Source: Alphaproteobacteria bacterium Ga0077535 (GTDB taxonomy: Bacteria > Pseudomonadota > Alphaproteobacteria > Caulobacterales > Aquidulcibacteraceae). Taken from it: DNA of 34,258 nucleotides. Under the pieces are notes generated by a model. It saw only the letters and a program-made list of their open reading frames with translations, had not been told where the DNA came from and ran no database searches. Positions 23,301-30,821 of the stretch are shown here, piece after piece; the stretch's first letter is position 1; the number at the start of each line of letters is the position of its first letter. The stretch is taken from assembly GCA_001464425.1 (NCBI GenBank), contig LNEK01000028.1, forward strand, positions 1-34,258, written 5' to 3'. The translations under genes were made by a program, and so were the position numbers.

Positions 23301-23765
23301 TCAAACTCGCGCGTTCAGCGCCCGCCACGCTTCGATCTGCTCCACGATCTCTCGCGCGCTGTGGTCGCCGAAGACGCAAAGGATGCGGCGGCCAAGCAGT
23401 TTGGTTGCGCGTTCTTCGGCGTCGCGCGGAGCGTCAAGCGGATAGGCGAACCAAAGCGTCCGGATGAACAAGAGACTGGGGAGCGGTGCGGGCTTGGTGT
23501 CCAGCGGGCCCATCCGAGACCACGCGAAGCTCTCGGTGCGGCCGAGCGTGTGATGGATGAGCGCCCCCGAAGTGAGTTCGAGCCGCCAGCGCTCGCGCAT
23601 AAAACCGGCGGCAAGAGCGGCGACGAGCGGCAGCGACGCGATGGCCGTAAGCAGGATCGGCATCGCCTGCCAGCTTTCCCAGTGCAGCCACAGTGAAAGC
23701 GCCAGCAGCGCCCAGAGCGGACTAAACAGGCGCAAGACTTTTTCGGGATTCACCGGGAAGTTCAT
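23301..23765 (-). CDS. Hypothetical membrane protein, PH-like
   Basis: A 154-residue protein with two adjacent N-terminal membrane helices (about 14-28 and 33-55) and a cytosolic C-terminal domain. The domain reads as short strands (RWRLELTSGALIHHTLGRTESFAWSRMG, then RRILCVFGDHSAREIVEQIEAWRALNA), which recalls bacterial PH-like domains, but I cannot name the family. It lies between the sigma/NrsF unit and the DoxX operon, convergent with nrsF by 19 nt. No GTAACC motif is seen upstream, so it is probably not part of the same regulon. Confidence 0.7.
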   Translation of the reverse strand: MNFPVNPEKVLRLFSPLWALLALSLWLHWESWQAMPILLTAIASLPLVAALAAGFMRERWRLELTSGALIHHTLGRTESFAWSRMGPLDTKPAPLPSLLFIRTLWFAYPLDAPRDAEERATKLLGRRILCVFGDHSAREIVEQIEAWRALNARV

Positions 23766-23816
23766 CGGCGTTGCTTAGCGTGGCAGATGCGGCGCGTCGC
23801 TGGTGAGCGCGCTCTC

Positions 23817-23925
23817 GCCCTTTGGGGGGGGGCTGAGTGGGGGGGGCCGGCAGGATGCAGCGCCGTCACCAGAACTCGCGATCCATTCTGAAAGCCCCCA
23901 CCTCCAACTTCTCCCCCAAGGTGAA
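23817..23925. repeat. Degenerate palindromic intergenic repeat with G runs
   Basis: The left arm carries CCTTT followed by a run of nine G, then CTGAGT and a run of eight G. The right arm (about 23895-23925) is a diverged reverse complement of it (CCCCCACCTCCAACTTCTCCCCCAAGG). Such CCTTGGGGGAGGTGGGGG palindromes are common intergenic debris in alphaproteobacteria. ORFs across it are spurious, with low-complexity translations rich in Gly or Pro. The G runs are error-prone to sequence and could vary in length. Confidence 0.6.
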
Positions 23926-23938
23926 GAAGAGTTTTCGT

Positions 23939-23964
23939 GTAACCGCCGCACACCTTCGCGCGAC
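23939..23964 (+). promoter_or_regulatory. SigF-like ECF promoter before the DoxX-YHS operon
   Basis: GTAACC (23939-23944), a 16-nt spacer and CGAC (23961-23964) lie 49 nt (from the -35) before ATG 23988. The -35, the following GCCGC and the spacer length are the same as at 22056-22081. This makes the DoxX-YHS operon a probable target of the neighbouring ECF sigma factor. Confidence 0.68.
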
Positions 23965-23967
23965 ATA

Positions 23968-23984
23968 CCCCCCATACGAGGGGG
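23968..23984 (+). promoter_or_regulatory. Hairpin covering the DoxX ribosome site
   Basis: Six C (23968-23973) can pair with five G (23980-23984) around the loop ATACGA, and the G arm is the ribosome site GAGGGGG of the DoxX gene. If the transcript starts near 23970, most of the stem would be at the extreme 5' end and could limit translation. Whether it forms depends on the exact start site. Confidence 0.4.
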
Positions 23985-23987
23985 CAC

Positions 23988-24512
23988 ATGCTCAAGCACA
24001 TCCAACGTTTCGCGCCGATCGCGATCTCGGTTTTCGCCGCTGCGGTCTTCTTAGACTCGTTGCGCTACAAATTCACCGATCACCCGAACACGCAGGAAAT
24101 CTTCGGCCGCCTTGACGGCTGGGCCGCTTCGATCGGCGCGGGCGGATTGTTCGCGCACACGGGCTTGTTCAGCCAGTACGTCATTGGCTCTGCCGAGCTC
24201 GTCGCCTCGGCGCTTCTTCTTGTCGGCCTCCTGCCCGGCTTGGTGCGGCTGAACGCACTCGGCGCTGCTATCGGCTTGGCGGTGATGACCGGCGCAGTAA
24301 GCTTTCACCTGTTTACGCCGCTCGGCATCGATCCGAACAATGACGGCGGCGGGCTGTTCGCAGCGGCGGTCACCATTTGGGTGTCGTCGATCGTGTTGCT
24401 GTTTCTGCGCCGCGCCGAGATCGGTGCGCTGCTAGGCGACATCACCCGCGCATTCGTGCCGAACGCGGCCGCCACACAAACCCGCTCATCCCTTGAAGGC
24501 GCGCGCGCCTGA
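23988..24512 (+). CDS. DoxX-like membrane protein
   Basis: A 174-residue protein with four predicted membrane helices and the DoxX pattern: LDSLRYKFTDHPNTQEIFGRLDGWAASIG near helix 1, the repeated SAELVASALLLVGLLPGLVRLNALGAAIGLAVMTGAV, and SFHLFTPLGIDPNNDGGGLFAAAVTIW. Family knowledge: DoxX-like proteins act at the membrane in redox and thiol stress, and several are under SigF or similar ECF control. GAGGGGG precedes ATG 23988 by 4 nt. The YHS gene follows 17 nt after its stop, so they form an operon under the GTAACC promoter. Confidence 0.88.
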   Translation: MLKHIQRFAPIAISVFAAAVFLDSLRYKFTDHPNTQEIFGRLDGWAASIGAGGLFAHTGLFSQYVIGSAELVASALLLVGLLPGLVRLNALGAAIGLAVMTGAVSFHLFTPLGIDPNNDGGGLFAAAVTIWVSSIVLLFLRRAEIGALLGDITRAFVPNAAATQTRSSLEGARA

Positions 24513-24529
24513 CCGCTTGGAGATTGACT

Positions 24530-24988
24530 ATGCTTCGTCGCTTATTTTTCGCACTAACGCTGCTCGCCGCGCCGATCGCGCTCGCGCCTGCTGCCCATGC
24601 TGACACTGCGCCGGTGCACACCGGTCTCCTCTCACGCGTTGCTGTGGGCGGCTACGATCCGGTTGCGTACTTCACCGATGGCCGGCCGGTGCGTGGCAGC
24701 GAGCGATATCGCATCATGCATCAAGGCTACGAGTATCGCTTTGCAAATGCTGAGAACTTGGCGGCGTTTCGCGCTAGTCCCGCGCGTTATCTGCCACAAT
24801 ATGGCGGGTATTGCGCCTGGGCGGTGAGCCAAGGCTACACCGCCGCCGGCAATCTGAACAATTGGCGCATCGTCGATGGCCGGCTCTATCTCAACTACAA
24901 CGACGAAATTCAAACGCGCTGGGAAGGCGACATTCCCGGGCACATCCGCCGGGCCAATACCAACTGGCCCGGCGTGCTGAGCCGTTAA
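24530..24988 (+). CDS. YHS-domain exported protein
   Basis: A 152-residue protein with a signal peptide (cleavage near AHA/D at 24-25) and a YHS-like domain (about 33-110): VAVGGYDPVAYFTDGRPVRG, then EYRFANAENLAAFRASPARYLPQYGGYCAWAVSQGY. The only cysteine of the mature protein is C95 in GGYC, the position typical of periplasmic YHS (seleno)proteins. ATG 24530 is preferred over TTG 24524 because GGAG lies 7 nt upstream. Metal or thiol chemistry in the periplasm is likely but not proven. Second gene of the DoxX operon; its stop shares TTAA with the convergent hydrolase gene. Confidence 0.88.
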   Translation: MLRRLFFALTLLAAPIALAPAAHADTAPVHTGLLSRVAVGGYDPVAYFTDGRPVRGSERYRIMHQGYEYRFANAENLAAFRASPARYLPQYGGYCAWAVSQGYTAAGNLNNWRIVDGRLYLNYNDEIQTRWEGDIPGHIRRANTNWPGVLSR

Positions 24989-26418
24989 GCCACCGCTTGC
25001 GCGGCGCCGACCAGCGCCGCGCCAATCGGCTGGCCGACTGCATCGACGCGGCCGTCATTAGTTGCAGCGGCAGCGACGATGCCGCGATTACGATCGAACA
25101 TCACTTCGGCGTAGAAGAGCGTGTTCGAGCCGTTGTGCCAGAGCATGCCTTCACGCTCCGCCCAGCCCATCGCGTACGGCCCACCGAACGGCGGCGTGTG
25201 CAAAGCTTGCCAGCTTTCGCGACGCAGAAACGGCGAAGCTTGATCGCAGTGCGCGCGCAGATATTTGAACACGTCTTCAAACGGGGCATGAACGCGGCCA
25301 GCCGGACCGAGCGCGGCGGGATTGTCCGAAATCGGGCCGCCGGGTGGGAATGGCACGAGCGATGCTGAGGCCTGGCCGTTCACCACCGTCGTCGGGCCGA
25401 GCGCGTGGCCGACGGGTTGATCGTACGCGCCTGCCGTACCCGGTGCGCCCTGGCCAGCGTTCGTCATCGCCAGCGGCGTGAAGACGTGATCGCGGATAAG
25501 CGTTTCCCACGGCGCGCCGAACCTTTGCTCCAGCATCGCTCCGGCGATGACGTAGCCGGTGTTGGAATATTCGAAGTGCGCTTCCTTGGCGCCCGCCGGC
25601 TGCTGCTGCAGGCCGAGTTGCGCGTAGCGGATGCGATCAGCGCGTGAATCGGCGCTTTCGCGTGGGAAACCGATCATCTGCCCCATCTCGATATTCGCCG
25701 GCAGGCCGGCGCGGTGGCTCAGCAGATGGCGGAACGTGACGTCCCGATACTCGGCGCGCATATCCGGGATCGCAGCGCCGAGGACGCCATGCACAGTATC
25801 ATCCCAACGCACACGGCCAGCTTCGACGGCGCGCGCGACGAGCGTTGCGGTCATCGACTTGGTGATGGAGCCCAGGTGCCACTTATCTGAGGTGGTCGCC
25901 GCTTCCGTGCGGCCTACAGCGCGCACACCGTCCACAAACGAAACCGCGCGGCCGTTGCGGTTTGCCGCGGCGGCGGCAAACGCTGGCGCACCGCAGCCGG
26001 TGCGCAGCGCGACAAGGCCGGCTTGCGTCAGCGCCTCGCGCGCCGGCGCCTGCTCGGCCGCCTGCTCGCGCGTGAAAACAAGCGGCAGTGCGCCGCGCTG
26101 GGTGAACTGGCCCTCGATGCGACCATTGCTGAGCCGGCCATCAAAGCTGCCGCCAATGACCGGGATGGCAAGCCGCAGACGATCGCCTTCGATCGTGGTT
26201 GTCCCCACCGGGATCGCGCTGTTGCCTTGGTCGATGCTGTAGAGCGTCGAGGTCGGGCCAGCCGCCACGACGAGGCGCAAGCGCAAACGCTGCGAGCCAA
26301 GGTCGAGCGCGCCGAACCACTCGCCCATGAAATCGGCGGCGGATTGAGCGAGTGCGTTCGATGCCATGAGGCCTGCCGCAGCGGCGCCCAGCAACAAGGG
26401 GCGGCGAGAGATGATCAT
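24985..26418 (-). CDS. Serine beta-lactamase-like hydrolase (class C/PBP-like fold)
   Basis: A 477-residue exported enzyme. The N-terminus (MIISRRPLLLGAAAAGLMASNALA) resembles a Tat signal with twin Arg. An extra beta-rich domain (about 28-118) precedes the beta-lactamase domain. Catalytic motifs are SITK (S184, K187), YSN (Y284, N286) and HNG (H428-G430). Family knowledge: such proteins are usually esterases or peptidases, not antibiotic-destroying enzymes, so resistance should not be inferred. GGAAGGGA precedes ATG 26418. It is divergent from etfB and convergent with the YHS gene. Confidence 0.9.
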   Translation of the reverse strand: MIISRRPLLLGAAAAGLMASNALAQSAADFMGEWFGALDLGSQRLRLRLVVAAGPTSTLYSIDQGNSAIPVGTTTIEGDRLRLAIPVIGGSFDGRLSNGRIEGQFTQRGALPLVFTREQAAEQAPAREALTQAGLVALRTGCGAPAFAAAAANRNGRAVSFVDGVRAVGRTEAATTSDKWHLGSITKSMTATLVARAVEAGRVRWDDTVHGVLGAAIPDMRAEYRDVTFRHLLSHRAGLPANIEMGQMIGFPRESADSRADRIRYAQLGLQQQPAGAKEAHFEYSNTGYVIAGAMLEQRFGAPWETLIRDHVFTPLAMTNAGQGAPGTAGAYDQPVGHALGPTTVVNGQASASLVPFPPGGPISDNPAALGPAGRVHAPFEDVFKYLRAHCDQASPFLRRESWQALHTPPFGGPYAMGWAEREGMLWHNGSNTLFYAEVMFDRNRGIVAAAATNDGRVDAVGQPIGAALVGAAQAVA

Positions 26419-26587
26419 GTAGTGGTCCCTTCCAAACTGTCAGGCATGGGATGCCGGCGCTGGTCGGAACGGATGCGTCCGCCCCAACTGTCCCGATAGT
26501 CGCATTGACGAGGCTTTTCTTACGGGCTTTATGTGCGACCGCGAATTGAACGCGGGTGTGCGCCGCCAATCCTCAAGGATTTCAACG

Positions 26588-27352
26588 ATGAAAGTCCTCG
26601 TCCCGGTCAAGCGGGTGCTCGATTACAATCTCAAAGTCCGGGTAAAGCCCGATGGGTCGGGGGTCGATCTCTCGAACCTCAAAATGTCGATCAATCCGTT
26701 CTGCGAGATCGCGATCGAGGAAGCCGTCCGCATGAAGGAAGGCGGCGGCGGGCACGCCAAGGACGCGGCGACGGAAGTCATCGCCGTCTCGATCGGCCCG
26801 GAGCAGGCGCAAGAGACGCTGCGCAACGCCCTCGCCATCGGCGCCGACCGTGGGATCTTGGTGAAGGCCGAAGGCGAAGTGGAGCCGCTGGCGGTCGCAA
26901 AGCTGCTGAAAGCCGTGATCGACGCTGAGAAGCCGGACCTCGTCATCCTCGGCAAGCAAGCCATCGACGATGACAACAACGCCACCGCGCAAATGCTCGC
27001 CGCCCTGCTTGACTGGCCGCAGGCGACGTTTGCATCGAAGATCGTGCTGGGCGCAGGCAAGGCCTCAGTGACGCGCGAAGTCGATGGCGGCTTGCAGACG
27101 ATCGATGTCGAACTGCCGGCAATTATCTCGACTGACTTGCGCTTGAACGAACCGCGCTACGCCTCGCTGCCGAACATCATGAAGGCGAAGAAAAAGCCGA
27201 TCGACGTAAAGACGCCGGCCGATCTCGGCGTCGACGTGGCGCCGCGCCTGAAGACGATCAAAACCGCCGAACCTGGCAAGCGCCAAGCCGGCATCAAGGT
27301 GAAGTCTGCCGCCGAACTGGTTGGCAAGCTCAAAGAAGCGGGAGTGATCTAA
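26588..27352 (+). CDS. etfB: Electron transfer flavoprotein beta subunit
   Basis: A 254-residue subunit starting [20 protein letters not shown], with [17 protein letters not shown] and [23 protein letters not shown], hallmarks of EtfB, which binds AMP and helps hold FAD. ATG 26588 follows AAGGA; an in-frame extension to 26531 has no homology. Role: with EtfA it carries electrons from acyl-CoA dehydrogenases to ETF-ubiquinone oxidoreductase. etfA starts 1 nt after its stop. Confidence 0.96.
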   Translation: MKVLVPVKRVLDYNLKVRVKPDGSGVDLSNLKMSINPFCEIAIEEAVRMKEGGGGHAKDAATEVIAVSIGPEQAQETLRNALAIGADRGILVKAEGEVEPLAVAKLLKAVIDAEKPDLVILGKQAIDDDNNATAQMLAALLDWPQATFASKIVLGAGKASVTREVDGGLQTIDVELPAIISTDLRLNEPRYASLPNIMKAKKKPIDVKTPADLGVDVAPRLKTIKTAEPGKRQAGIKVKSAAELVGKLKEAGVI

Positions 27353-27353
27353 G

Positions 27354-28298
27354 ATGGCCGTTCTCGTTATTGCTGAGCACGACAATACGTCCGTGAAAGA
27401 TTCGACCAACAAGGTCGTCACCGCCGCGAAAGCCATGGGCGGCGATGTCGATGTGCTGGTCGCCGGCGCCAATGCGAGCGCCGCCGCCGCCGCCGCCGCG
27501 AAAATCGATGGCGTGCGCAAGGTTCTGCACGCGGACGGCGCCACCTTGGCCAAGCAAATGGCCGAGCCGCTGGAAGCGCTGATCGTGCCGCTGATGGCCA
27601 ATTACGACGCCGTGCTGTTTCCGGCGACGACGACCGGCAAGAACGCCGCCCCGCGTGTCGCCGCCAAGCTCGATGTGATGCAAGTCTCAGGCGTCATCGG
27701 CGTTGAAGGCGCCGATACGTTCGTGCGGCCGATCTACGCCGGCAACGCCATCATCACGGTGCAGGACACGCAAGCGAAGAAGGTCATCACCGTACAGGCA
27801 ACGGCGTTCAAAGCCGCTGGCAACGGCGGCAGCGCCGCCGTGGAAACGACAGCGGCGCCGAGCGGGCCATTCAAGGCTGCGTTCGTCAGCGAAGAAATGG
27901 CGAAGTCGGACCGGCCGGAACTGACGGCGGCGAAGCGTGTCGTTTCGGGTGGGCGCGCGCTCGGCTCGAGCGAAGAATTTCACAAAGTGCTCGATCCGTT
28001 GGCCGATAAGCTCGGCGCGGCCGTGGGCGCCTCGCGCGCGGCGGTCGACGCCGGCTACGCGCCGAACGATTACCAAGTCGGCCAGACCGGCAAGGTGGTG
28101 GCGCCGGAGCTCTATGTCGCCGTCGGCATTTCGGGCGCCATCCAGCATTTGGCCGGCATGAAGGACTCGAAAGTCATCGTCGCCATCAACAAGGACGAAG
28201 ACGCCCCGATCTTCCAGGTCGCCGATTACGGGCTGGTAGCGGACTACAAAACCGCGATCCCGGAACTGATGGACGAGCTGGGCAAGGCCGGGGTCTAA
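27354..28298 (+). CDS. etfA: Electron transfer flavoprotein alpha subunit
   Basis: A 314-residue FAD-binding subunit. The N-terminal ETF domain starts [11 protein letters not shown]. The C-terminal FAD domain (about 190-310) carries the family signature: [15 protein letters not shown], then [45 protein letters not shown]. Length is normal. GGGAG lies about 10 nt upstream inside the end of etfB, so the pair is coupled. A large palindrome follows the stop by 2 nt. Confidence 0.96.
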   Translation: MAVLVIAEHDNTSVKDSTNKVVTAAKAMGGDVDVLVAGANASAAAAAAAKIDGVRKVLHADGATLAKQMAEPLEALIVPLMANYDAVLFPATTTGKNAAPRVAAKLDVMQVSGVIGVEGADTFVRPIYAGNAIITVQDTQAKKVITVQATAFKAAGNGGSAAVETTAAPSGPFKAAFVSEEMAKSDRPELTAAKRVVSGGRALGSSEEFHKVLDPLADKLGAAVGASRAAVDAGYAPNDYQVGQTGKVVAPELYVAVGISGAIQHLAGMKDSKVIVAINKDEDAPIFQVADYGLVADYKTAIPELMDELGKAGV

Positions 28299-28300
28299 TC

Positions 28301-28371
28301 ATGGAGCGCGGGCGCCCTCGCCCGCGTAGCCTGACTGAACGAAGCCGCGGGCGGGGGCGCCCGCGCTCCAT
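28301..28371. repeat. 26-bp palindromic intergenic element (REP-like)
   Basis: Arms 28301-28326 and 28346-28371 pair over 26 bp with a single G-T mismatch around a 19-nt loop. The arm begins ATGGAGCGCGGGCGCC. No T run follows, so it is not a classic terminator, although the very stable hairpin could stop transcription or protect the etfBA mRNA 3' end. The GAGCGCGGGCG...CGCCCGCGCTC design is seen in dispersed repeats of several bacterial groups, so a REP or transposase-mobilised unit is likely. Confidence 0.8.
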
Positions 28372-28443
28372 AGAAGGCTTGCGCGCCGGCCCGCCCTATG
28401 CTGCACTGCAACAAGAATTGCAATTCAGCGGCGCTCGGCGCCT

Positions 28444-29331
28444 ATGGCTAACACAATGACGAACATCAAAACGGTCGGCGTCATCGGCGCCGGGCAAATG
28501 GGCAACGGCATCGCGCATGTATGTGCGCTGGCCGGCTACGACGTGCTGTTAAACGACGCCGATGCTGCACGCATCGATGCGGCGCTCGGCGTCATCGATA
28601 AGAATCTCAACCGCCAGGTAACGCGCGAGCTTGTCGGCAAGAGCGACGCGGATGCGGCGCGCAAGCGGATCAAGGGCTCGGCGCTGAAGGACCTCGGCGC
28701 CTGCGACTTCGTGATCGAGTCGATCGTCGAAGAGCACGACGCCAAGAAGCAAATCTTCGCCGACCTGCGCAGTGTGCTGCGGCCGGACGCGATCCTGGCT
28801 TCGAACACCTCTTCGATCTCGATCACCCGCCTCGCCGCGACGACGGACCGTCCGGACAAATTCATCGGCGTTCACTTCATGAACCCGGCGCCGGTGATGG
28901 AGCTGGTGGAAATCATCCGCGGCCTCGCCACCAGCCAAGAGACCTACGACACCACGCTCGAATTTGTCGGCAAGCTCGGCAAGCAGATCGCCAACGCCGA
29001 AGACTTCCCGGCCTTCATCGTCAACCGCGTTCTGGTGCCGATGATCAACGAGGCGATCTACACGCTGTATGAAGGCGTGGGCTCGGTTGAAGCGATCGAT
29101 AAATCCATGCGCCTCGGAGCGCACCACCCGATGGGCCCGCTTGAGCTTGCGGACTTTATCGGCCTCGACACCTGCCTCTCGATTATGCAGGTGCTTTATG
29201 AGGGCCTCGCGGATTCGAAATATCGTCCGTGTCCGTTGCTCGTAAAGTACGTCGAAGCCGGCTGGCTTGGCCGCAAAACCCAACGCGGCTTCTACGACTA
29301 CCGGACAGATCCCCCTACGCCGACGCGCTAA
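28444..29331 (+). CDS. hbd: 3-hydroxybutyryl-CoA/3-hydroxyacyl-CoA dehydrogenase
   Basis: A 295-residue NAD-dependent dehydrogenase. The Rossmann motif GAGQMG is at 15-20, the active-site His is H144 in GVHFMNPAPVMELVE, and SNTSSISITRLA is the conserved substrate-side motif. The C-terminal domain includes NRVLVPMINEAIYTLYEGVGS and HHPMGPLELADFIGLDTCL. Role: oxidation of 3-hydroxyacyl-CoA or the reverse in butanoate/PHB metabolism. ATG 28444 or 28456 are both possible; neither has a clear ribosome site. Proximity to etfBA fits a fatty-acid or butyrate oxidation block. Confidence 0.93.
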   Translation: MANTMTNIKTVGVIGAGQMGNGIAHVCALAGYDVLLNDADAARIDAALGVIDKNLNRQVTRELVGKSDADAARKRIKGSALKDLGACDFVIESIVEEHDAKKQIFADLRSVLRPDAILASNTSSISITRLAATTDRPDKFIGVHFMNPAPVMELVEIIRGLATSQETYDTTLEFVGKLGKQIANAEDFPAFIVNRVLVPMINEAIYTLYEGVGSVEAIDKSMRLGAHHPMGPLELADFIGLDTCLSIMQVLYEGLADSKYRPCPLLVKYVEAGWLGRKTQRGFYDYRTDPPTPTR

Positions 29332-29347
29332 GAGCCGTCGGCTTTTT
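29330..29347 (+). terminator. Possible short terminator after hbd
   Basis: The stop codon region AAGAGCC can pair with GGCTTTT around a 3-nt loop (7 bp with one G-T pair), followed directly by T residues. It is short but correctly placed and has the T run. Confidence 0.4.
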
Positions 29348-29409
29348 CACATTTCAAGAGAGCACGAAGCGCGCGGGCATTCTGCCCACGCGCTCCGCTT
29401 TCATGCGCT

Positions 29410-29520
29410 TCACGCGGCCATTGAGGCCATCGCCACGAAGCCCTGCGCCATGTACGCCGCGACGGCGATGGCGAAAGTCGCGCCGATGCTCAGTTCGAGC
29501 AATGTGATTGCTTTGCGCAT
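29410..29520 (-). CDS. Candidate 36-residue single-helix membrane peptide
   Basis: ATG 29520 opens MRKAITLLELSIGATFAIAVAAYMAQGFVAMASMAA and a TGA stop follows at 29410-29412. GGGG lies 7 nt before the start. Two basic residues at the front and an unbroken hydrophobic stretch suggest a small inner-membrane protein; LLELSIGATFAIAV recalls a pilin-like N-terminal helix. It fills an otherwise empty gap between hbd and the gene at 29677. Coding status rests on the ribosome site and composition only. Confidence 0.5.
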   Translation of the reverse strand: MRKAITLLELSIGATFAIAVAAYMAQGFVAMASMAA

Positions 29521-29676
29521 TTAGTGTCCCCGGTTGCGCGGACGAGGAGGTGTCCGCGCGCTGGAGATAGTGGCGCTGCGCATCGCCAATGTGGCTGCAG
29601 CATTAAATGAATGTGAGTTCGGCGCGATCCGGCGCGCGACTTGCATTTGCGCCACACGTCGTCTGGGGACAAATTC

Positions 29677-30138
29677 ATGAGTATCGGCGCAATTGGCGCA
29701 AACGCGCTGTTTTCTTTGAGTTTGCCGACACGCGCGTCAAACAACGCTGCGAATTTTTTGCCGAGCCCCAACACGACATCGGCAAATTCTGCCGGCAGCA
29801 ACTCGGTTTTGCCGATCTCGCCAGTGCCGCCGATCTCTTTCGAGATGTTCATCAACCTGCAAAGCTTGGATGAACCAGAAGAGCTGCAACTCACCGCGCC
29901 GAGCGCGACCGAGATATTCTTAGAAGAAGCGCAAAAATCGCCAATCGAGCGGATGCGTGAGCAAATTCTGGCGGAGCTCGGATTTAGTGAAGAGTCGCTC
30001 GCGCAATTACCGCCGGATGAGAAGCGCGCGATGGAAGATAAAATCCGCGAGATGATCGAAGAGAAATTCCGTCAAGGCATGGGCGTCGATCAAGCAGGCT
30101 CTGAGAGCAACGCCTCGATGATTTCAGTCGTCGCCTAA
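29677..30138 (+). CDS. Hypothetical protein with a conserved charged C-terminal helix domain
   Basis: A 153-residue protein with ATG 29677 preceded by GGGGAC 6 nt upstream. The first 50 residues are Ser/Asn/Pro-rich and disordered. The C-terminal part SPIERMREQILAELGFSEESLAQLPPDEKRAMEDKIREMIEEKFRQG is a helical module that I have seen at the C-terminus of many uncharacterised alphaproteobacterial proteins; its function is unknown to me. There is no signal peptide. Codon use near the front is less GC-rich than its neighbours. It ends convergently with the DUF938 gene, overlapping by 15 nt. Confidence 0.72.
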   Translation: MSIGAIGANALFSLSLPTRASNNAANFLPSPNTTSANSAGSNSVLPISPVPPISFEMFINLQSLDEPEELQLTAPSATEIFLEEAQKSPIERMREQILAELGFSEESLAQLPPDEKRAMEDKIREMIEEKFRQGMGVDQAGSESNASMISVVA

Positions 30139-30729
30139 GCGCTCGAACACCAGCACGAAATTGTTGGCCGGCATCTCGACAGCCTCGCGCAGACGCAAGC
30201 CCTGGGCATTCGCGGCAGCTTCAACATCAGCGATGTCGCGCACACCGAACCTCGGATCGCGCGCCTTCAGCCATTGCTCGAACTCTTCGTTCGATGGCGC
30301 GGTATGGGCGCCGTCGCGTTTGTATGCGCCATAGGTGAGGAGCAGCCCGCCGGGTCTAAGCAGCCGACCTGCCCCGGCCATCAATCCCAGTGTCGCTTCC
30401 CAGGGCGCGATGTGGATCATGTTGATGGCAAGCACCGCGTCGAACGGGCCCTCCACCAGCCAGGCCGCTGCGGACGCGTCCAGCGCCACCGGCGGGCGGA
30501 CGTTCGCCATCCCCTCGCACCAAGCAGCAATGCTGGCGCGGGCGGCTTGGTCGGGGTCACTAGCCTGCCAATCCCAGCCCGGCATGGCGGCGGCAAAGAA
30601 CGCGGCGTGCTCGCCCGTGCCGGACGCGATCTCCAGCACCCGCGCCTCCGCCGGCAGCAAACGCTGCAACTGCTCCAGGATCGGCTCGCGGTTGCGGGCG
30701 GTGGAGGGCGATTGCTGGCGGGCGTCCAT
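30124..30729 (-). CDS. DUF938 SAM-dependent methyltransferase-like protein
   Basis: A 201-residue protein when started at ATG 30729 (MDARQQSPSTARNREPILEQL), which matches the usual family start; the frame extends to 30771 without support. The SAM-binding motif VLEIASGTGEHAAFFA and the DUF938 hallmark NMIHIAPWEATLGLMAGAGRLLRPGGLLLTYGAYKRDG are clear. The substrate is unknown. It is cytoplasmic. It overlaps the end of the convergent gene by 15 nt and is divergent from the small membrane protein gene. Confidence 0.92.
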   Translation of the reverse strand: MDARQQSPSTARNREPILEQLQRLLPAEARVLEIASGTGEHAAFFAAAMPGWDWQASDPDQAARASIAAWCEGMANVRPPVALDASAAAWLVEGPFDAVLAINMIHIAPWEATLGLMAGAGRLLRPGGLLLTYGAYKRDGAHTAPSNEEFEQWLKARDPRFGVRDIADVEAAANAQGLRLREAVEMPANNFVLVFERLGDD

Positions 30730-30821
30730 GGCGCTCAACAACCATAGCTCAGAGAAAAGCACAGCCCCCATCCGGTGCGCCCAGGTGACGGGCAGGCCCC
30801 CCGCCCCATAAACTCACGGCC

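Noticed and set aside
23762-24005. Minus-strand ORFs rich in Gly and Pro before the DoxX gene
   Set aside because: They translate a palindromic repeat with G and C runs, lack a ribosome site and overlap the promoter of the DoxX operon.
24985-26418. Reading the beta-lactamase-like gene as an antibiotic resistance gene
   Set aside because: The motifs fit the broad serine hydrolase/PBP-like family, and the extra N-terminal domain and context give no support for drug hydrolysis.
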